Shown here piece after piece: positions 8,268-16,676 of a DNA stretch of 64,000 nucleotides. Made by a program: the position numbers and the translations under genes. Under the pieces are notes generated by a model. It did not search any database. It saw only the letters and a program-made list of their open reading frames with translations, and had not been told where the DNA came from. Source of the DNA: JAICUF01 sp038250675 (GTDB lineage Bacteria; Gemmatimonadota; Gemmatimonadetes; Gemmatimonadales; GWC2-71-9); assembly GCA_038250675.1 (NCBI GenBank), contig JBBSCB010000004.1, positions 74,482 through 138,481 of the forward strand, written 5' to 3'. Each line of letters starts with the position of its first letter. The first letter of the stretch is position 1.

Positions 8268-9017
8268 ATGGGCATTTCGCACACCGTCGAGCCGGGCGAG
8301 CACCTGAGCGGGATCGCCGCGCGGTTCGGCTTCAACGACTTCCGCACCATCTTCGACCACCCCGACAATGCCGAGCTGCGCAAGAAGCGGGCAAATCCCA
8401 GCGTGCTGCGGCCGGGCGACATCGTCGCGATCCCCGCCCTGGCGCCCAAACAGGAAACGGCGGCGACCGGCCGGGTGAATCCGTTTGTGGCCGCGGGGAA
8501 TATTGTGGGTCTCAATGTCCGGGTGGAGAAGCTCGGCGGCGTGGCGATGGCCGATCGCAGTACCACGGCGGCGATGGCTGAGCGCGCCGGCGCCCGCGGG
8601 ACGGCGCTGGCACTGGACCCGCCCCAATCGGGCAAGACGGACGCGGCAGGCAAGGTGGCGATCGTGATCTCGCGGACGACCGCCGAAGGCGAGTTGACGC
8701 TGACCGGCAATCCCACGACCGACCTGGGCGATACGCAGTTCCGGATGATCGTCGGTGGGCTCAACCCGGCGCTCGACGAGGACACGGGAGCCGTGCCGCG
8801 CGACCCCGTGACCGGCAAGGCCGATGTGAGCGGGGTCCGCGCGCGCCTCACCAATCTCGGATACTTCGCCGGGTACACCGACCGGGACGCCGACCAGCTG
8901 GCGTGGGCGGTCGAGGAGTTCCAGTGCGACCACCGCAAGACCCATGGTCTCAAGGTGACCGGCACGCTCGACCGCAAGACACTGGAGGCGCTTCGGAAGG
9001 TGCATGGCGACGGATGA
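8268..9017 (+). CDS. LysM and peptidoglycan-binding adaptor protein
   Basis: 249 residues, one base after the preceding gene. A LysM domain lies at residues 3-60 (HTVEPGEHLSGIAARFGF, then LRPGDIVAIP). A central Ig-like region follows, and a PG_binding_1-like domain covers about 180-247 (ARLTNLGYFAG, FQCDHRKTHGLKVTG, KTLEALRKVHG). LysM proteins are common next to spike genes in contractile systems, where they help assemble the spike on the baseplate. The C-terminal module is closely similar to those of the PAAR and OmpA-like proteins in the same run. No signal peptide is present, so it probably acts in the cytoplasm during assembly or travels with the spike. Confidence 0.8.
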   Translation: MGISHTVEPGEHLSGIAARFGFNDFRTIFDHPDNAELRKKRANPSVLRPGDIVAIPALAPKQETAATGRVNPFVAAGNIVGLNVRVEKLGGVAMADRSTTAAMAERAGARGTALALDPPQSGKTDAAGKVAIVISRTTAEGELTLTGNPTTDLGDTQFRMIVGGLNPALDEDTGAVPRDPVTGKADVSGVRARLTNLGYFAGYTDRDADQLAWAVEEFQCDHRKTHGLKVTGTLDRKTLEALRKVHGDG

Positions 9018-9023
9018 CAACCG

Positions 9024-10907
9024 ATGACTAGTCCGGCCGGCCCGGCCACCGTCGGCACATCCGTGCCGGATCTCATCGATGATTCGGACGCCGGGATCTT
9101 TGCGGTGCAGCCGGTCCGCGCCACGCTGCCGGTGCTGGTGGCGCCGACGACCGATGATGCGCCGAATGCATTTAACACGGTCCGCCAGCCGCTCGTCACC
9201 GTCGGCTGCGCCAATCTTCCCGACGATCACTTTGCCTTCGACTCATCGGTGCCCTCCGCTCGTTCGCTGGAAGGATTCAAGAAATTTGGCGCGCTGGTCC
9301 GACGGAACCTGGGTGCGCCGGCCGCCCTGTTCGGGCACGCCGATCCGGAGGGGAAGGACACCTACAACAAATTTCTGAGTGAACGACGGGCGCGGGCGAT
9401 CCACGCGGCGCTGCGTCGCGACGTCGCCGCCTGGGAGTCGCTGTTCGAGCACACCGAGGGCGCGATCGGTGACGTGTGGGGCACGCGATCGATCCAGATC
9501 ATGCTCGAGGCACTGGGTGACTTTGCGGGGGAGCCGGACGGCACGGATGGCCCGCCCACCCGGACGGCGATCGAGCAGTTCCAGTCCAAGCATGCGGGCG
9601 AGTCGCCCGGCCCCAAGGGGCGCAACACGGCGGCGCTTCGGAAGGTGCTCTTCCGCGCGTACATGGACTTTCTCTGCCGTCGGCCGGTGATCACGCTGGC
9701 CGGGAAGGCACCGCCCGGCACGACGCCGCCCGGTGCGGCGCCGCCGGGCACTGCTCCACCGGGCGCGGCGCCGGCCGCGCTCGAGGCCTACACGCTCAGC
9801 TCCAACGACTTCGTGACCCACGGCCGGAGCAGCGGCAAGGGCGACTTCCAGGGGTGCAGCTCGTTCAACCCCCAGCTTCTCCTCTCGCAGTCGGAGTTGG
9901 ACGGTCTCGACGACGGCACCGATGAATCGAAGGAGGCGCGGCACGCGGCGAACGCGCCCAACCGACGCGTGATCATCTTCCTGTTCCGGCCGGGAACGCA
10001 GGTCGACGCCGCTCACTGGCCGTGCCCCACGGCGGCGGAAGGGATTCAGGGGTGTGTCGACCGGTTCTGGTCGGACGGGAAGGAGCGGCGGGGGACGCAC
10101 TTCGTCGATCATCGGCGCCGCTTTGGCGGCCATGTGCCGGTGTCGAAGGCGGTGCTGAACCCCGCCAACCCCGACCTGGCCAAGCGGATGGCCCGGGCCG
10201 AAACCACGTTCGGCTGTCGTTTCTATCACGGCATCGCGGTGGGTTCCGCCTGCGAGCGCGACCTCAAGGTGTGGCTGGTCCGTCTGACGGTCTATGCCAA
10301 GCCCAACGACAATGTGAAGCGGAACCAGGCGGACGCCAACCGTGTCACCCGCGTTCCGCTCGCCCAGGCGCGTTACGTCGTGACCGCGGGCGAAACGCTG
10401 GACGCCGCGGTGGTTCGCGGAACGACGACGGATGACGGTGTGCTCATGATCCCGCTGTTTGACGAGGACGTGAACATGGTGCTCAAGGTTGATGCGTACG
10501 AGGCGCTGTTCGGGCCGGTCTTCAAGGATCCCAAGGCACCCCCGCCGCCGCCGCCGGCCGCCACGACCGATCCGGATGCGTTTCCCGATGAAGCCGATTT
10601 TCTCTCGATCCGGCTCGCCGGCGGCGCGCTCAAGCGCGCGATCAAGCAGGGCGCGAACGCGGATCCGGACTTTGACCCGGACGATCCGCCGCCGGATCAG
10701 GCGGAATCGGACATCGGCGTGACGCAGCGGCTGTTCAATCTTGGATTCGGCCCGGCTATCCTGTCTGACTTCGGGCCCACCGAGCGCACGGCCGCGGTGC
10801 TGGCGTTCAACCAGGAACAGGCCAAGGATGACGCTGGACGCAAGAATGCCACCGGCGTGCTCGATGCGCCGACCCGGCAACGCATCGTTACGGTCTACGG
10901 GAGCTGA
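9024..10907 (+). CDS. Large OmpA-like protein with two peptidoglycan-binding domains
   Basis: 627 residues, no signal peptide. An OmpA-like domain (about 75-135) contains NKFLSERRARAIHAAL. A first PG-binding-like repeat lies at about 150-215 (RTAIEQFQSKHAG). A Pro/Gly/Thr/Ala linker at about 228-250 follows. A Cys-containing central region resembles the gene at 4850 (AANAPNRRVIIFLFRPG against DNAPNRRVVGLLFPQ). The protein ends in a PG-binding-like domain at about 560-627 (QRLFNLGFGPA). It is therefore an enlarged paralogue of that protein. Such proteins may hold the spike against murein. It ends 5 bases before the 827-residue gene. Confidence 0.75.
   Translation: MTSPAGPATVGTSVPDLIDDSDAGIFAVQPVRATLPVLVAPTTDDAPNAFNTVRQPLVTVGCANLPDDHFAFDSSVPSARSLEGFKKFGALVRRNLGAPAALFGHADPEGKDTYNKFLSERRARAIHAALRRDVAAWESLFEHTEGAIGDVWGTRSIQIMLEALGDFAGEPDGTDGPPTRTAIEQFQSKHAGESPGPKGRNTAALRKVLFRAYMDFLCRRPVITLAGKAPPGTTPPGAAPPGTAPPGAAPAALEAYTLSSNDFVTHGRSSGKGDFQGCSSFNPQLLLSQSELDGLDDGTDESKEARHAANAPNRRVIIFLFRPGTQVDAAHWPCPTAAEGIQGCVDRFWSDGKERRGTHFVDHRRRFGGHVPVSKAVLNPANPDLAKRMARAETTFGCRFYHGIAVGSACERDLKVWLVRLTVYAKPNDNVKRNQADANRVTRVPLAQARYVVTAGETLDAAVVRGTTTDDGVLMIPLFDEDVNMVLKVDAYEALFGPVFKDPKAPPPPPPAATTDPDAFPDEADFLSIRLAGGALKRAIKQGANADPDFDPDDPPPDQAESDIGVTQRLFNLGFGPAILSDFGPTERTAAVLAFNQEQAKDDAGRKNATGVLDAPTRQRIVTVYGS
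9709..9771 (+). repeat. Tandem PPGxxPPG-coding linker repeat
   Basis: A short in-frame run encodes four imperfect copies of a five-residue unit (PPG plus two of T or A). It separates the OmpA-like/first PG-binding half of the protein from its central region. It probably forms a stiff or extended linker. Confidence 0.7.
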
Positions 10908-10912
10908 GCGTC

Positions 10913-13396
10913 GTGGCCGCCGATGTGAGGGTCGAGACGTACACCAACACCGCCAAGCCATTCGACGTGGTCGCGCGGCCGTTTCACCGGGTGAACGCGC
11001 CCGATTACGACGTGGGCAAGGATCCGCCGACCGGTGCGGCAGCGCCGCCGGCGCCGCGCGGCCTGGCGACTGGGCGCGGCAAAGACTGCGGGTGCCGCGG
11101 TCCCGAGGATCTGCTGCCCAGCGTGGTCACCGCGCTGCTGGCCGATATCATTGTGGATGCCCTGAACAAGGTGATCAACGCGCTGGTGCCGGTGAAGGAG
11201 GCGATCGAGCGGGCGATCACCCAGATCAACGAACTCGCGCAGCGATTCCTCAACACGCCGGATCTGGATTTCCCCAAGATTTTCCTGGCCCGCCTCAAGA
11301 AGTTGCTGGTCAGCGCGGCGGAGGGGCTGCTGTTCGGCCGGGTGATGCGGGCCGTGCCGCAATGGGTGCCCGTGGGCCGCAAGGCCTTCAACGAGAAATC
11401 GTTCAATTACGATGACCGGCCGGCGGGGCAGGGGGGGGCCACGCGTGAGGAGGAGCGCGAGATCGAAGGACTGGTTGTGCGCAGCTTTCAGATGTCGAAC
11501 GATCTGCCGCATCTCCAATGGACCCGCTTTGCGCGCTGGGCCTTCCATGTGCGGCCGCTGCCCGGGTTCGAGTATCTCGTCGGGCGTGGCAATATCAGCT
11601 CGGCGGAAGAGGACGCGGTGATGGCGGACAGAGATTTTCCGCTCGGGCCGGTGGTGCCCATCTACGGGCAGGCCGAGCAGCCGGGACTCCGGCGGGAAGA
11701 CCTCAAGCGGCCCTGTCTGGAGTGTCTGCTCGACACCGGCGCCGTCTCCCAGCCGCCGGGCGACAGCGGGTCACCCAACCGGACGGTGCCCGGCGTCATG
11801 TTCAACAGCGGCTGGCCATTCTGGCCAGTCGGTGGTGACCACGTCTGGGCGGCGGGGCGATGGGCGTACGAGTGCACCCGGGTCAGCGGCACCGACCAGC
11901 TCAACCCCACGCAGCTCAATCCGCTCAAGGCGATGGCGACCGCCCGCTTCGAGGGGTTCAAGTTTGTCTCGAACCCGGCCAGCGTTCCGGCAGTCAGGTT
12001 CCTGTTCTATGCCACGAGCGAGGGCGGCTACGTCAATTTCCGGCCGCGCACCGACGCCGAACAGCCCCGGGCGGCCGATGGCTCGCTCCGCAAGGGCGCG
12101 GTGCGGCCCGGCCTCTTCACGCTGCGGGACCGCGATTACACGTTCATCGTCGACTTGCCGTCGGCGCCGGCGGGTCGCGATCGATCGCCCATCGGCCACA
12201 CGACCGATTTCATGCTCAACACCATCGCCCTTCGCGCCTCGCTGCTGCAGGAGGTGCAGCAGGCGTCGGAATTCGTGCGCAAGCAGCTCGATGCCGATGC
12301 GGCGCCACCAGACGGCGTCACCTTCGTCGAGCTCCAGCCGATCGTCCAGGTCATCCGCCCGGCGGACCGCAGCCAGCCGCCGACACAGGTGCGGGTCACG
12401 GTCCCGCTCACCAAGCTGCCGGCTGGCTCCAATCCCCGAGTCGCCTGCGGGTTTGTGCTTAACCTCGGCTGGCATGACCCCGGGGCCGTCCAGATCGCCG
12501 AACTTGTGAAGGTGACGGTCGCGCTGAACCGGGTGGTGTTCAGCCAGGGCGGCACGATCCGCTTTAAGACCGGGATCAACGGCCGGTGGTCCTCCATCGG
12601 GACCGATCAGCGCCAGCTCACGGGCCACAGCAGTATCCGGCCCAACAAGGACCGGGCGGGGGAGGTGTTCTTTCTGCCGCGGGATGGGTTTGTCACGCTA
12701 TCGATCGGGGGAACCCGGCGGCACGGCTTTGGGGAATTCCGGGAGCAGAAGGCCGCGGACCGGGTGCTCAAGGTTGGCGGCCTGCTGGACTTCAAGAAGG
12801 ACTTCATCCGCGACGTGATCAAGCGCTTCGGCCAGATCCCGCTGCTGGGCGGCCTGGTTCCCAACAGCGTCAAGGCGACGATCAAGGCTATCGACGACCT
12901 CATCGACAACGTTCCCGACGAGCTCCTCGGGCCCAAGGTGGCGGTGGACTGGGATCTTGACGTGGACACCGACAAGGATCAGAGCAAGAAGGACAACCCC
13001 GACGGCACCAAGAAGAACGCCCGGGCGACGGCGGTGGCCCGCGAACTGACGATCAACCCGACCCCTATCATCAACAAGGTGGACGCGCCGATCGGGCTGA
13101 TCGAGACGTTCGACGAGCCGACCAGCATGGTGCGGCACGTCGCGCTGGCGCCGCTCCCCGACGGCAGCGCGCAGGAGACGAATCTGTTCAAGATGACATT
13201 CATGGTGGGAGAACTGCAGCGGACCGGCACCCGCAGCATCACGCGTACCTTTGCGTTCCAGGGCATCCGCACCGAGCAGGTTGGCGGCGGCAACCTGCTC
13301 GCCGAATGGCTGGCGGCGGTCCGCAACGTGGGCGCCGGACTGACCGGACGGGACGACTACACGCTGGTCGGCACCGTCACGGTCGAGCTCCCGTGA
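10913..13396 (+). CDS. Unrecognised 827-residue protein, candidate cargo or spike extension
   Basis: Starts with GTG, 5 bases after the previous gene. I do not recognise the family. The N-terminus has CGCRGPEDLLPS, then an amphipathic helical stretch (residues 75-140; LADIIVDALNKVINALVPVKEAIERAI) that could be a coiled coil. The middle part has Cys pairs (KRPCLECLLDTG) and aromatic motifs (GWPFWPVGGDHVW). A beta-rich region contains FFLPRDGFVTLSIGG. A second helix-rich stretch (about 610-670) precedes an Asp/Lys-rich segment and a beta-rich end. There is no signal peptide or membrane segment. Being last in the spike/cargo run and without export signal, it may be a toxin or structural extension. 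Confidence 0.6.
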   Translation: MAADVRVETYTNTAKPFDVVARPFHRVNAPDYDVGKDPPTGAAAPPAPRGLATGRGKDCGCRGPEDLLPSVVTALLADIIVDALNKVINALVPVKEAIERAITQINELAQRFLNTPDLDFPKIFLARLKKLLVSAAEGLLFGRVMRAVPQWVPVGRKAFNEKSFNYDDRPAGQGGATREEEREIEGLVVRSFQMSNDLPHLQWTRFARWAFHVRPLPGFEYLVGRGNISSAEEDAVMADRDFPLGPVVPIYGQAEQPGLRREDLKRPCLECLLDTGAVSQPPGDSGSPNRTVPGVMFNSGWPFWPVGGDHVWAAGRWAYECTRVSGTDQLNPTQLNPLKAMATARFEGFKFVSNPASVPAVRFLFYATSEGGYVNFRPRTDAEQPRAADGSLRKGAVRPGLFTLRDRDYTFIVDLPSAPAGRDRSPIGHTTDFMLNTIALRASLLQEVQQASEFVRKQLDADAAPPDGVTFVELQPIVQVIRPADRSQPPTQVRVTVPLTKLPAGSNPRVACGFVLNLGWHDPGAVQIAELVKVTVALNRVVFSQGGTIRFKTGINGRWSSIGTDQRQLTGHSSIRPNKDRAGEVFFLPRDGFVTLSIGGTRRHGFGEFREQKAADRVLKVGGLLDFKKDFIRDVIKRFGQIPLLGGLVPNSVKATIKAIDDLIDNVPDELLGPKVAVDWDLDVDTDKDQSKKDNPDGTKKNARATAVARELTINPTPIINKVDAPIGLIETFDEPTSMVRHVALAPLPDGSAQETNLFKMTFMVGELQRTGTRSITRTFAFQGIRTEQVGGGNLLAEWLAAVRNVGAGLTGRDDYTLVGTVTVELP

Positions 13397-13417
13397 CGAC
13401 CGGTCGGGCCCAACCTG

Positions 13418-13446
13418 TTGACCGCTTTGCGCTTCGGGCGTAGACT
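13418..13446 (+). promoter_or_regulatory. Sigma70-type promoter for the sheath-baseplate operon
   Basis: TTGACC and TAGACT are separated by exactly 17 bases, in the 199-base gap before tssB. Transcription would start near 13453, leaving a leader of about 140 bases. It is the only sizeable gap between 3.7 and 26.5 kb, so it probably lets core and cargo genes be expressed separately. Confidence 0.65.
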
Positions 13447-13595
13447 CAAGCGTTCCCAGGCCATTTCCGTTCGTCGCCCCTGCGTCTTTCCCGGACCAGC
13501 GGATACCTGATGCACCGCTTTCCCGTCCCGATGCTGCCATTCATCGCCGGCCGCTCCCGGCGTTCCGGTCTCGTCACCCGCGAGGAGAGTCCGAC

Positions 13596-14066
13596 ATGCC
13601 AGTCGTAAAGGTCACCCGCGCCGGGGTGCGCTCGGCGCCGCGTGAGGTTCCGACCGAAACTACCGCCACCGTCATGCCCATGACGCTCGACCGGGTCGGT
13701 GAGGAGTGCCCCGAGGACGAGGGACCCACCAAGGTCTCGAGCGTGGCCGAGGCGTTCGAGAAGTTCGCGCCCAAGCTCGACTTCAAGGCCAACGTGGGGG
13801 ACGAGGGCACCGAGTTCGTGGCCGAACTGGATTTCCGGAGTCTCAAGGACTTCGACCCCAAGCAGATCCGGTCCCGCGAGCCGGGCAAGCGCAACGACGT
13901 GGCCGATCTCCAGAGCCAGATCGACCTGCTCCACCGGATGCGGGAGCGGTTCACGCTGCTCGCGGTGAAGAAGGCGTGGGACAACGAGGGCCAGCGCAAG
14001 GAGATCATCGCCGCGCTCGGCGATCTCCAGGCGCAGCTCAAGCGGATTGCCGGAGGTGGCGCGTGA
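13596..14066 (+). CDS. tssB: Contractile sheath small subunit TssB (VipA)
   Basis: 156 residues with GAGGAGA upstream of the ATG. TssB features include VKVTRAGVRSAP at the start, the Pro/Glu-rich middle (PMTLDRVGEE) and the C-terminal part with FAPKLDFKANV, LDFRSLKDFDPKQI and LQSQIDLLHRMRER. TssB and TssC interlock into the sheath around the Hcp tube; contraction drives the spike out. Length matches the family (about 160). The last codons overlap the GTG of tssC, matching the 1:1 assembly of the two proteins. Confidence 0.9.
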   Translation: MPVVKVTRAGVRSAPREVPTETTATVMPMTLDRVGEECPEDEGPTKVSSVAEAFEKFAPKLDFKANVGDEGTEFVAELDFRSLKDFDPKQIRSREPGKRNDVADLQSQIDLLHRMRERFTLLAVKKAWDNEGQRKEIIAALGDLQAQLKRIAGGGA

Positions 14067-15409
14067 GCGATAACGTGATGGTCAAGAGCGCCCAGGACAT
14101 CATCGGCACCCGGTCGGCCGCCAAGGCGATCGAGGAGATCTTCAACGTCATCCACCCGGCGCCTCCCAAGACGGCGCTCACGGACATCTTCACCGCCGAG
14201 ACCGCGTCGCAGTTCCTCGACCGGGTGGCCAACTTCTCGGCGCTGCTCTCCGACAGCGACAACTACGCCCAGGCGCTCAAGAAGCTGGACGAGGCGATCG
14301 CCAAGGCGGAAAAGACGCGCGACGAGGTGCTGGCGCAGCTCTATGCGAAGATCCGGCCGCTGGAGCGGAGCTACCGGCAGTTGCACCTCTTCTTCGAGAA
14401 CGCCGACGTGCGCGACGGCGCCCAGCGCCCGCCGGTCGAGTTCTTCATCTTCAACGCCGACACCAAGGCGATCACGAAGGATGCCGACAGCTCCACGATC
14501 GTGGCGCTGGACGAGTTCGTGCAGAGCCGCAACGACAGCTTCAACTTCCGCCAGTTCATCTGCAACCTGGTGGTCCCGGGCTACGTCCCCGACAACGTGC
14601 GCAAGCGCCTCGAAGACATCGCCAACCAGTGGGGCATGCTGCTGATCGGCGACCTCAAGGACGAGAAGAGCTTCCGCTCGCTGAGCGACCAGTTCCGGAC
14701 CGACGGCGGCGCGTACGAGTTCCTCAAGCGTCCCGAGGACAAGGCCGCGGCCGACGTCGTCGTCGCGGGATTCGTCAAGCTCCGCGACAAGCACTGGTTC
14801 GAGCGGCCGGACGGCAACGAGGACGACGCCGACCTGTTCGCGCCGGCCTCGATGCTGTTTGCCGGATCGCTGGCGCGCACCGACCGCACCACGGGGGGCG
14901 GGATCGCGCAGGGGCCGGTCGGCATGATCTTCGGCAAGATCCGCGGGGTGGAGAAGTCGCGCATCGAGCCGCGCATCTCCCAGATGGAGCACCTGTCCAT
15001 GGAGCGGCAGATCGTGACGATCATCCGCAACGAGGACAACGATCTCTGCTTCGTGGGCAGCCGCTCGCAGGCAGAGGATCCCAAGGGCGTGCTCAAGTTC
15101 TTCACCTCCTACCGGGTGCTGCGCTACCTCGAACGCCGGATCGCGGTGTATCTCCGTCGCGTGGCCGAGCAGCGCCTGACGCGCGACCTGGTCAAGGAGC
15201 AGGTCCGCAACCCGATCGAGGAGTTCCTGGAGGACGAGAAGAAAAAGGGCACCATTTACAATTTCAGTCTCGACATCGACATGGACGAGGACAAATTCGC
15301 CATGGGTGTGCTGGACATCGGTCTCGAGGTCCTGCCGGTGGGCCCGGCCGAGACGTTCAATCTCAAGATTGACACGCCCAAGTTCAGCGGAGCCAAGGAA
15401 GAGAAGTGA
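14063..15409 (+). CDS. tssC: Contractile sheath large subunit TssC (VipB)
   Basis: 448 residues from the GTG that overlaps the tssB stop; an ATG at 14078 is the alternative. TssC signatures include TASQFLDRVANFSALLSDSDNYAQ early on, EFFIFNADT-like strands, RQFICNLVVPGYVPDNV and, near the C-terminus, YRVLRYLERRIAVYLRRVAEQ followed by FSLDIDMDEDKFAMGVLDIGLEV. The protein forms the outer sheath with TssB and is recycled by ClpV. It is slightly short for the family (usually about 490-500 residues), mostly in the N-terminal part. It overlaps the following small gene by GTGA. Confidence 0.85.
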   Translation: MSDNVMVKSAQDIIGTRSAAKAIEEIFNVIHPAPPKTALTDIFTAETASQFLDRVANFSALLSDSDNYAQALKKLDEAIAKAEKTRDEVLAQLYAKIRPLERSYRQLHLFFENADVRDGAQRPPVEFFIFNADTKAITKDADSSTIVALDEFVQSRNDSFNFRQFICNLVVPGYVPDNVRKRLEDIANQWGMLLIGDLKDEKSFRSLSDQFRTDGGAYEFLKRPEDKAAADVVVAGFVKLRDKHWFERPDGNEDDADLFAPASMLFAGSLARTDRTTGGGIAQGPVGMIFGKIRGVEKSRIEPRISQMEHLSMERQIVTIIRNEDNDLCFVGSRSQAEDPKGVLKFFTSYRVLRYLERRIAVYLRRVAEQRLTRDLVKEQVRNPIEEFLEDEKKKGTIYNFSLDIDMDEDKFAMGVLDIGLEVLPVGPAETFNLKIDTPKFSGAKEEK

Positions 15410-15750
15410 GCGCGGACGCGCCGGACGAGGCGGTGCCGGACGACGGCACACCGGACCTGCGGTTCACCGAACACCAACGCAACCAGGTGAAGGTGAACCG
15501 CGACCTCTCCGGGGGCGGCCATCTCGCGCGCGGCGACCGCACCAACATGTCGCGGCTCAACTTCAGCGCCCGGGCCCGGCCCAGGGACGAGGGCGAGCGG
15601 GACCGCGCCTTCACCGAGCGGCCGCTGGAGCGTCCGGCCGATCGGGCGGCGCCCGAGCCGGTGCCGCCCACGCCGCCGGCGGACGATCCGGCGCCGGGCG
15701 CCGACGAAGCGAGTCTCCTGCAGCGGGTAGGAAAGCTTTTCGGCCTGTAG
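15406..15750 (+). CDS. Small disordered protein between tssC and hcp
   Basis: 114 residues starting with a GTG that overlaps the tssC stop. It is rich in Pro, Ala, Asp, Arg and Glu and almost certainly disordered, apart from a short C-terminal amphipathic helix (EASLLQRVGKLFGL). I do not recognise it. Position suggests a sheath- or tube-associated accessory, for example one guiding sheath polymerisation or baseplate docking. The short terminal helix could be the binding motif; this is inference. Confidence 0.6.
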   Translation: MSADAPDEAVPDDGTPDLRFTEHQRNQVKVNRDLSGGGHLARGDRTNMSRLNFSARARPRDEGERDRAFTERPLERPADRAAPEPVPPTPPADDPAPGADEASLLQRVGKLFGL

Positions 15751-15793
15751 CGTCAGCGGACGCGGCACACATCTCATCGTACGGGGGGACTCC

Positions 15794-16273
15794 ATGGCAG
15801 GCGCCACCTACAAGCGCGTGATGCTCGAGATCGGCAGCGTAAAATTCTTCCCGGTCGAGGCGAAATACTCCCTCAACCGCCAGGCCAACAACGTCGGACG
15901 ACGGGTGGGCGAGTCGCTGGTGGGGCGGGCCTACGCCTGGGTGGACGCGGCCGCGATCGACAACATTTCGCAGTCGAACCAGGTCGAGCTGTGGAAGATG
16001 GCCACCGAGAGCAAGGACCCACTCCACAAGGTGTCCATCACCTACTACCTGGATGACAGCGACAAGGTGCTGAGCAACATCGAGTTCATGGGCTGGATTT
16101 CGGTGTTTCAGTACACCAATCCCAAGGTCTCCAACGTGCCCGGGGCCGGTGGCTCGATGGGCACCGCGGACGCCTCCGCCACTGGGTCGATGAGCTTTGC
16201 GAACCTGCTCTATCTCGAGCTCGCCGTGGTCCTGGACGAGGCCAACGTCTCGAAGCACAAGTTCACGAAGTAG
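15794..16273 (+). CDS. hcp: Hcp-like inner tube protein (TssD)
   Basis: 159 residues with a G-rich ribosome-binding site just before the ATG. The fold signals are those of Hcp/phage tail-tube proteins: KRVMLEIGSVKFFPVEAKYSLNRQ, a central VSITYYLDDSDKVLSNIEFMGWI and a C-terminal beta strand LLYLELAVVLDEAN. Hcp hexamers stack into the tube expelled by sheath contraction and can carry small effectors. The sequence is divergent from the classic proteobacterial Hcp, so the assignment rests on position, length and strand pattern as much as on motifs. Confidence 0.8.
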   Translation: MAGATYKRVMLEIGSVKFFPVEAKYSLNRQANNVGRRVGESLVGRAYAWVDAAAIDNISQSNQVELWKMATESKDPLHKVSITYYLDDSDKVLSNIEFMGWISVFQYTNPKVSNVPGAGGSMGTADASATGSMSFANLLYLELAVVLDEANVSKHKFTK

Positions 16274-16279
16274 CCCTCC

Positions 16280-16645
16280 GTGTCCGAGGTCCGCACGCTC
16301 GCGCTGCCGCTCCGCGTCACGCCCGACGGGCGGCTCGCGCGGGACGATGGAGCCACCGCGCTGCTACGCCTGATCCAGGCGATGGTGGCGACCACGGCCG
16401 GGAGCTGGCCCCACGCGCCGTGGTTCGGACTGCATGAGCGGTTCCTGGCCATCAACGCGGACGTCGAGGACCAGGCCGGCTTGGCCGACGCGCTCAACGA
16501 GGCGCTCACCCGGCTCGGCGTCACCTGGGGACGCATCCAGCAGGTGCGCAGCGTGCGCGGCGCCGAGTACGGCGAGCGCGGCTTCTCGGTGACGCTGCAG
16601 CTGGCCGACGACGACCACCCGGTCTTCGCCGCGATCACCACATGA
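16280..16645 (+). CDS. tssE: Baseplate wedge protein TssE (gp25-like)
   Basis: 121 residues, GTG start 6 bases after hcp. A gp25-like layout: an N-terminal ALPLRVTPDGRLARDDG, a helical middle with GSWPHAPWFGLHERF, and a C-terminal strand GFSVTLQLADDD. TssE/gp25 nucleates sheath polymerisation at the baseplate. The usual EPR motif of gp25 is not obvious, so the call depends partly on its position between the tube and spike genes. Confidence 0.7.
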   Translation: MSEVRTLALPLRVTPDGRLARDDGATALLRLIQAMVATTAGSWPHAPWFGLHERFLAINADVEDQAGLADALNEALTRLGVTWGRIQQVRSVRGAEYGERGFSVTLQLADDDHPVFAAITT

Positions 16646-16676
16646 CCCTGCCGGCCGCGCAGAGGAGAGCCAACCC

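Noticed and set aside
13574..15451. Long minus-strand frame opposite tssB and tssC
   Set aside because: It mirrors the codons of the sheath genes and has no domain. Its length follows from the GC bias.
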